From Streptomyces sp. DI166 (GTDB lineage: Bacteria; Actinomycetota; Actinomycetes; Streptomycetales; Streptomycetaceae), in assembly GCF_900091315.1 (NCBI RefSeq), contig NZ_FLSP01000031.1, positions 21,540-85,539 on the forward strand: a DNA stretch of 64,000 nucleotides, read 5' to 3'. Position 1 is the first letter of the stretch. The number at the start of each line of letters is the position of its first letter. The notes under the pieces were generated by a model. The model saw only the letters and a list, made by a program, of their open reading frames with translations, did not search any database and was not told where the DNA came from. Below are positions 59,484 through 64,000 of the stretch, in pieces. The position numbers and the translations under genes are program-made.

Positions 59484-59675
59484 CGGGCGTCTCCAGCGGT
59501 TGTCTTCAGTACGGACGCGAGTGACGCGTACGGACCAGGTGGCATCCATCCTGCCGCAGGCCGGGAGTCGGCGAAGCACCGAGGCCCCAACCGCCCGTGG
59601 TGTCTACGCTGGGTGGTGTTATCGGGCAGTCGCGCCGTCGGAACCAACCGGCGGCCTTACCAGCCGAGGAATCCC

Positions 59676-61133
59676 GTGAGTGACACCCCATTCGGATTCG
59701 GCCTTCCGCCGGAGGAGCCGGACGACGGCGACGAGGGCAAGAAGAAGGACCAGCAGAGCGGCGGTGGTCAGGGCCCGGCCAATCCGTTCGGTTTCGGCGG
59801 GCTGCCCGGCGCCGGGGGCTTCGGTGGCCCCGGCGCGGACAATCCGTTCGCAGCCATGTTCGGTTCGCTGAACCCCACCGACCTGGGCGCCGCCTTCCAG
59901 CAGCTCGGCCAGATGCTCTCCTACGAGGGCGGCCCCGTGAACTGGGACATGGCCAAGCAGATCGCCCGCCAGACGGTGTCCCAGGGCACCTCTGACGGCA
60001 CCAAGGACGCGAGTGTCGGCCCCGCCGAGCGCACCGCCGTCGAGGAGGCCGTACGGCTCGCGGACCTGTGGCTCGACGACGCGACCTCACTGCCGTCCGG
60101 CGCCGCCTCCGCGGTGGCCTGGTCCCGCGCGGAGTGGGTCGAGGCGACCCTCCCGGCCTGGAAGGAACTGGTCGACCCGGTCGCCGAGCGTGTCGGCACC
60201 GCCATGGGCGATGTCCTGCCGGAAGAGATGCAGGCCATGGCCGGCCCGCTGATCGGCATGATGCGCTCGATGGGCGGCGCCATGTTCGGCACGCAGATCG
60301 GGCAGGCCGTCGGCGTGCTGGCCGGCGAGGTCGTCGGCTCCACCGACATCGGCCTGCCGCTCGGCCCGGTCGGCCGCGCCGCGCTGCTGCCGGTGAACAT
60401 CGAGACGTTCGGCAAGGACCTGGGCGTGCCGAAGGAGGAGGTGCGGCTCTACCTCGCCCTGCGCGAGGCCGCCCACCAGCGCCTGTTCGCGCATGTGCCG
60501 TGGCTGCGCTCGCACCTGTTCGGCGCGGTCGACGGCTATGCCCGCGGCATCAAGGTGGACACCGCCAAGCTGGAGGACGTGGTCGGCCAGTTCGACCCGC
60601 AGAACCCCGAGCAGCTCCAGGACGCCCTTCAGCAGGGCATGTTCCAGCCGGAGGACTCCCCCGAGCAGAAGGCCGCGCTGGCCCGTCTGGAGACGGCCCT
60701 GGCGCTGGTCGAGGGCTGGGTGGACGCGGTGGTGCACGCGGCGGCCAAGCCCCGGCTGACCTCCGCGGACGCGCTGCGCGAGACGCTGCGCCGCCGCCGC
60801 GCCTCGGGCGGACCCGCCGAGCAGACGTTCGCCACGCTGATCGGTCTGGAGCTGCGCCCGCGCCGGCTGCGCGACGCCTCGCGCCTGTGGGCCTCGCTCA
60901 CGGACGCGCGCGGTGTCGACGGCCGCGACGCCCTGTGGGCCCACCCGGACATGCTGCCGACGGCCACCGACCTGGACGACCCCGACGGCTTCGTCCACCG
61001 CGAGCACATGGACTTCTCCGAGCTGGACAAGATGCTCGGCGAGGCGGCCGGCGGCGGCACCGCCGGTAAGCCCGACCTGAGCAAGGGCGAGGACGGCACG
61101 GACGGCAAGAAGAAGGACGACGACGGCGAGTGA
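59676..61133 (+). CDS. zincin-like (DUF2342 / Zincin_2) protein with incomplete HExxH
   Basis: 485 residues from GTG 59676 (GAGGAA upstream). The N-terminus is Gly/Pro/Phe-rich (ANPFGFGGLPGAGGFGGPGA). The core has GTQIGQAVGVLAGEVVGSTD, PVNIETFGKDLGVPKEEVRL and LREAAHQRLFAHVPWLR. In related Zincin_2 proteins the last segment carries HExxH; here it reads REAAH, so the first zinc His is Arg while Glu and the second His remain. The C-terminus is Lys/Asp-rich and disordered. Probably not a standard protease. It overlaps the Nudix gene by GTGA. Confidence 0.85.
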   Translation: MSDTPFGFGLPPEEPDDGDEGKKKDQQSGGGQGPANPFGFGGLPGAGGFGGPGADNPFAAMFGSLNPTDLGAAFQQLGQMLSYEGGPVNWDMAKQIARQTVSQGTSDGTKDASVGPAERTAVEEAVRLADLWLDDATSLPSGAASAVAWSRAEWVEATLPAWKELVDPVAERVGTAMGDVLPEEMQAMAGPLIGMMRSMGGAMFGTQIGQAVGVLAGEVVGSTDIGLPLGPVGRAALLPVNIETFGKDLGVPKEEVRLYLALREAAHQRLFAHVPWLRSHLFGAVDGYARGIKVDTAKLEDVVGQFDPQNPEQLQDALQQGMFQPEDSPEQKAALARLETALALVEGWVDAVVHAAAKPRLTSADALRETLRRRRASGGPAEQTFATLIGLELRPRRLRDASRLWASLTDARGVDGRDALWAHPDMLPTATDLDDPDGFVHREHMDFSELDKMLGEAAGGGTAGKPDLSKGEDGTDGKKKDDDGE

Positions 61134-61657
61134 GTCTGTACGACGACGCGGTCCTGGTACTCAAGGGGTACGAGGACCAGCCGGAGCTGCGCCAGGTCTA
61201 CCTCGACCATCTCGCGGCCCACGCGGACGGCATGTGGAAGGCCTGCGCGGACGGGCACATCACGGCGAGCGCCCTGGTGATCGACCCCACGCGCGAGCGG
61301 GTTCTGCTGACGCTGCACCGCAAGCTGCGGATGTGGCTGCAGATGGGCGGACACTGCGAGCCGGGCGACGCGACGCTGTCGTCGGCGGCCCTGCGCGAGG
61401 CCACCGAGGAGTCCGGCGTCGCCGGCCTGACCCTTCTTCCGGGCGGCCCGGTGCGGCTGGACCGGCATCCGATCCCGGCGCCCTGCAACTGGCACCTCGA
61501 TGTGCAGTACGCCGTCCTGGCCCCGCCGGACGCCGAGCACACGGTCAGCGAGGAGTCGCTGGACGTGCGCTGGTTCGGCTACGACGAGGTGGCGGGCGTG
61601 GCGGACGAGTCCGTCGTACGGCTGCTCGAAGCGACCCGCGCGCGGCTGAACGCGTAG
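61130..61657 (+). CDS. Nudix hydrolase
   Basis: 175 residues from GTG 61130, coupled to the upstream stop. The Nudix box GHCEPGDATLSSAALREATEESG follows the pattern G-x5-E-x7-REUxEExG, except that the first Glu is replaced by Asp (GD); the REATEESG metal-binding helix is complete. The preceding strand MWLQMGGHCEP is typical of the NUDT/ADP-ribose group. It hydrolyses a nucleoside diphosphate linked to another moiety; the substrate cannot be predicted. Linked with the zincin-like gene in actinobacteria. Confidence 0.9.
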   Translation: MSLYDDAVLVLKGYEDQPELRQVYLDHLAAHADGMWKACADGHITASALVIDPTRERVLLTLHRKLRMWLQMGGHCEPGDATLSSAALREATEESGVAGLTLLPGGPVRLDRHPIPAPCNWHLDVQYAVLAPPDAEHTVSEESLDVRWFGYDEVAGVADESVVRLLEATRARLNA

Positions 61658-61673
61658 CCGCGGAGGTGAACGT

Positions 61674-61708
61674 GTAAGGGGCGACCGCCCATGGCGATCG
61701 CCCCTTAC
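61674..61708. terminator. bidirectional terminator between Nudix and AIM24 genes
   Basis: An 11-bp stem, GTAAGGGGCGA (61674-61684) with TCGCCCCTTAC (61698-61708), a single mismatch, then a 4-bp inner stem and 3-base loop. It lies between convergent genes. Confidence 0.85.
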
Positions 61709-61725
61709 GTTCGGTTTCCGGACGG

Positions 61726-62481
61726 TCAGCTCCAGACGTTGCCCTGGTTCTGGCCCCGGGCGCCCTGCTGGCCCATGCCGTACTGCGCGGCGAGGCCCGA
61801 GCCGATCTGGGCGTTCTGCGGCGGCAGCAGCTCGCTGGGCTGCACCAGCGCGAAACCGCTGCCCATGAAGCTCAGCTCCCAGCCCTCGCCGGTGCTGCCG
61901 CGGCGCCGCCACACCCCGGAGGAGTGGGTCTGGGCCTGCATCTGCACCCGCAGACCGGTGGACCAGGCGACGATCGCGTCGGCGTCGCAGTTGACGTACT
62001 TGTCCGGCGTGACCTGGAGCATCAGCGGCATACCGGAGGTCATCAGGGCGACCTTGCCGCGGCCGGTGATGTTGAGCTGGTACTTCCCGGAGCCGGAGAT
62101 GCCGTAGAGGCTGTCCACGGCGATCACCTCGTGGTGCAGGGAGGAGTCCATCGCCAGCACATAGCTGCTGTCGACGGTCATCCCCTCCTGGTCCACGTCC
62201 ACCAGGTGGATGTGCTGCTTGAGGTTGGCGAGGTAGACCGTGCCCTGCCCGTGGCAGCGCATCAGGTCCAGGCCCTCACCGGTGTGCGCACGCGCGCGTC
62301 CCTGCTGGTTGCTCTGGAACTCGGCGTCGAACTCGACCAGGCCCTGGTAGGCGACCATCGTGCCCTTGCGGGCGAGGATGTCGTCGTGGCCCTCCAGCTG
62401 GACGCGGAGCATCTGCTTGTTCTGCAGGCTCCAGCGGTCCTGGGTCTGCTGGTCGTTGTAGGCGAAAAGCGGACTCTGCAT
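61726..62481 (-). CDS. AIM24-family protein (third of three)
   Basis: 251 residues, ATG at 62479-62481. AIM24 beta-roll pattern: MLRVQLEGHDDILARKGTMV, then YQGLVEFDAEF, GLDLMRCHGQGTVYLANLKQ, ISGSGKYQLNITGRGKVALM, and VQPSELLPP at the end. The C-terminus adds a short Gly/Gln-rich tail (QYGMGQQGARGQNQGN). AIM24 is named from a yeast mitochondrial protein; bacterial members (also called TIGR00266/DUF124) have no established biochemical activity. Tandem paralogue of the two genes upstream, spaced 17 bases. Confidence 0.9.
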   Translation of the reverse strand: MQSPLFAYNDQQTQDRWSLQNKQMLRVQLEGHDDILARKGTMVAYQGLVEFDAEFQSNQQGRARAHTGEGLDLMRCHGQGTVYLANLKQHIHLVDVDQEGMTVDSSYVLAMDSSLHHEVIAVDSLYGISGSGKYQLNITGRGKVALMTSGMPLMLQVTPDKYVNCDADAIVAWSTGLRVQMQAQTHSSGVWRRRGSTGEGWELSFMGSGFALVQPSELLPPQNAQIGSGLAAQYGMGQQGARGQNQGNVWS

Positions 62482-62498
62482 GGCGTTCTGGCTCCCCC

Positions 62499-63179
62499 TC
62501 AGCCCCGGATCCGGAGACGGTCGGTGCTGTCCTCACTGGGCTGGACGACGACGATGCCCTGGCCGGAGAAGGCCATCTGGTACGCCTCGCCGCTGCCCCG
62601 GCCGATGAGCGACTGCGCCTTGAAGCTGCGCTTGCCCTTCACCTTGAGGTTCGGGGACCAGGCGACGAGCGCGTCGGGGTCGACGTACGTCTCGTTCTCG
62701 CCGCCGCCGCAGTCCACGACGATCGGCTTGCCCCGGGAGGTCAGCGCGACCCAGCCCTGCCCGGAGATCTTGGTGTTCCACAGGCCCTGCCCGGCGAACT
62801 TCGCCAGGCCCTTCACCCGTTCGACTCCCCACGTCAGGTGCGCGTCGAAGGCGAGCAGGTTGGTGGCGTTGACGGAGATGCCGTCGCCGTTGAGGTTGAT
62901 CACGACGACATTGGCGCCGTAGTCGGCGAGGTAGAGCAGCCCGTCGCCGGAGCACTTCATCAGGGGCGCGCCCTCACCGGTGAGCCAGTCCTTGGCGATC
63001 TGGCGTACGGCGGGCGGGTTGGGCTCGTACTGCACGAACCCTTCGTAGGCGACCATCGACCCCACGCGCGCGAGGAGGTCGTTCCCGGTCTGCATGGCGA
63101 CCTTCAGCATGTGGTTGCCGTGGTTCTCCATGCGGGCGGAGACGGGTGCGGGGGCGAAGCCCGCGAGTGGCTGGTTCAT
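62499..63179 (-). CDS. AIM24-family protein (second of three)
   Basis: 226 residues, ATG at 63177-63179. Same fold markers: HMLKVAMQTGNDLLARVGSM, VAYEGFVQYEPN, GEGAPLMKCSGDGLLYLADY, FAGQGLWNTKISGQGWVALT and FSGQGIVVVQPSED. No signal peptide. It lies 11 bases downstream of the first AIM24 gene and 17 upstream of the third, so the three form one operon on the minus strand. The three products share the scaffold but differ widely in sequence, suggesting old duplication and subunit specialisation. Confidence 0.9.
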   Translation of the reverse strand: MNQPLAGFAPAPVSARMENHGNHMLKVAMQTGNDLLARVGSMVAYEGFVQYEPNPPAVRQIAKDWLTGEGAPLMKCSGDGLLYLADYGANVVVINLNGDGISVNATNLLAFDAHLTWGVERVKGLAKFAGQGLWNTKISGQGWVALTSRGKPIVVDCGGGENETYVDPDALVAWSPNLKVKGKRSFKAQSLIGRGSGEAYQMAFSGQGIVVVQPSEDSTDRLRIRG

Positions 63180-63190
63180 GACGGGCTCCC

Positions 63191-64000
63191 TCAGATCTCG
63201 TACGGCTGGACGACGATGAAGTTGCCGGGAGCGGCCCGGAACTGGAGGTTGACGCTCTCTCCGGTGTCCCCGGGGTAGGCGTTGCGGCGCATGCGCACCT
63301 GGCTGGAGACGACCACCTGGGCGGCGGACGACCAGGCGACCACGGCGTTGGCGTCGGCGAACGTCGTGGGCGTGACCGGGAGGACGACGGGCGTGCCGTG
63401 CGTCTTCACCACGATCGTGCCGGTGCCCGTGAACTGCATCGTGAACAGCGCGCCGCCGGGGATGCCGTGGCCCTCGATCCGGCGGACCTCGTACTGGAGC
63501 CCCTCGTCGAAGGCGAGGACGTTCTCCGCGGAGACACAGATGCCGTCACCCTGGAGCTCGATCGGGTGCACCATCGTGTTGTCCTCGGCGAGGAACACCT
63601 GGCCCTGGCCGGTGCAGCGCATCAGCTGCATCTCCTGGCCGGTGGCGTTGCCGACGATCCGGCCGGCGAACCCGGCGCCCTTGTAGGAGAAGTCGACCTT
63701 GCCCTGGTAGAGCACCATGCTGCCCTGGCGGGCGAGCACCGCGTTGCCGCCGATGCCGAGGTCGACGCGGACCATCTTCTTGTTCTGCTGCGTCCAGCGC
63801 TGCCCGGTGGGCGTCTCCCGGAACTGCTCCAGCGCGGCGGACACACCGGGTCCCTGGGGCACGCCCTGCGGGGCACCGTGCGGGGCACCGTAGGGGGCGG
63901 TGGCCTGGCCCGGGACCTGGCCGTAGGGCGGCTGCTGGCCGTAGCCGGGCGGCGGGGCGGGCTGGCCGTAGCCCGTGGGGTGCCGTGCGGCGGCTGGCCG
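63191..64000 (-). CDS. AIM24-family protein with Pro/Gly/Tyr/Gln-rich N-terminus (partial, 5' end off window)
   Basis: The frame is open to the right edge, so the true start is outside. The last ~215 residues are an AIM24 domain (VRVDLGIGGNAVLARQGSMV, LYQGKVDFSYKGAGF, QLMRCTGQGQVFLAEDNTMV, TMQFTGTGTIVVKTHGTPVV, NFIVVQPYEI). Before it comes a disordered repeat region (PPPGYGQQPPYGQVPGQATA). At the very edge the frame turns to RPAAARHPTGYGQ, whereas another frame gives GQPPHGTP. A one-base shift in the G run near 63975-63980 could explain this, but the evidence is thin. Confidence 0.8.
   Translation of the reverse strand, partial: RPAAARHPTGYGQPAPPPGYGQQPPYGQVPGQATAPYGAPHGAPQGVPQGPGVSAALEQFRETPTGQRWTQQNKKMVRVDLGIGGNAVLARQGSMVLYQGKVDFSYKGAGFAGRIVGNATGQEMQLMRCTGQGQVFLAEDNTMVHPIELQGDGICVSAENVLAFDEGLQYEVRRIEGHGIPGGALFTMQFTGTGTIVVKTHGTPVVLPVTPTTFADANAVVAWSSAAQVVVSSQVRMRRNAYPGDTGESVNLQFRAAPGNFIVVQPYEI

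Overview
The window is about 64 kb of very GC-rich, densely packed actinobacterial chromosome. GTG (occasionally TTG) starts are common and many gene pairs overlap by 4 bases (GTGA or ATGA). Gene content and order point to the core chromosome of a Streptomyces. From memory, the order sigH / wblE / nagB / dasABC-dasR / nrdABS / cyp170-eizA / sigR-rsrA / aroA-rsgA / hisN / catR matches the Streptomyces coelicolor SCO52xx region. I see no insertion sequence, prophage, integrase, CRISPR array or origin.

Layout. 1-2.5 kb: small enzymes and a TetR/reductase pair. 2.7-6.4 kb: a family 2B encapsulin (EshA-like) shell gene translationally coupled to a polyprenyl synthase cargo gene that is frameshifted here, with a divergent PLP enzyme. 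6.4-10.1 kb: a cation/proton antiporter, a UBP-type zinc finger protein, and the osmotic/developmental pair ushX-sigH. 10.1-14 kb: lipid kinase, wblE behind a 319-bp leader, and a PdtaS-like histidine kinase. 15.9-22.6 kb: the aminosugar module. It holds nagB, a GH3 enzyme, dasABC and dasR, tied together by DasR-type (dre) palindromes, plus an unexpected extra dre at 14264-14279. 23.6-28.5 kb: class Ia ribonucleotide reductase nrdAB-nrdS behind paired NrdR boxes and a cobalamin riboswitch. 28.5-30.9 kb: the two-gene albaflavenone operon (epi-isozizaene synthase and CYP170). 31-38.4 kb: peptide deformylase, TPR protein, an HD/HD-GYP pair, and sigR-rsrA with a perfect SigR promoter and the 55-codon SigR' extension. 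38.4-50.2 kb: AfsR/LuxR-like ATPase regulator, lipoprotein and membrane genes, aroA, rsgA, a Gdx-type SMR exporter, hisN, CBS protein, and divergent katA/catR. 50.3-58.3 kb: two identical initiator tRNAs flanking a SEL1-repeat protein, UPF0182, a YlbL-type PDZ/Lon protease with a 52-residue partner, and moaE. 58.3-64 kb: sugar-nucleotide-like SDR, zincin-like protein, Nudix protein and three tandem AIM24 genes, the first cut by the window edge.

How it fits together. Much of the window is stress and developmental control: SigH/UshX for osmotic stress and morphogenesis, SigR/RsrA for thiol oxidation, CatR/KatA for peroxide, and DasR for N-acetylglucosamine signalling into development. Around these sit housekeeping functions for dNTP, aromatic, histidine, formyl-Met and molybdopterin synthesis. 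The points most worth a second look are the encapsulin locus with its broken cargo gene, the orphan dre near the PdtaS-like kinase, and the degenerate-HD plus HD-GYP pair. Also notable are the active-site losses in an SDR and a zincin-like protein, and short tandem duplications at the 3' ends of three genes.
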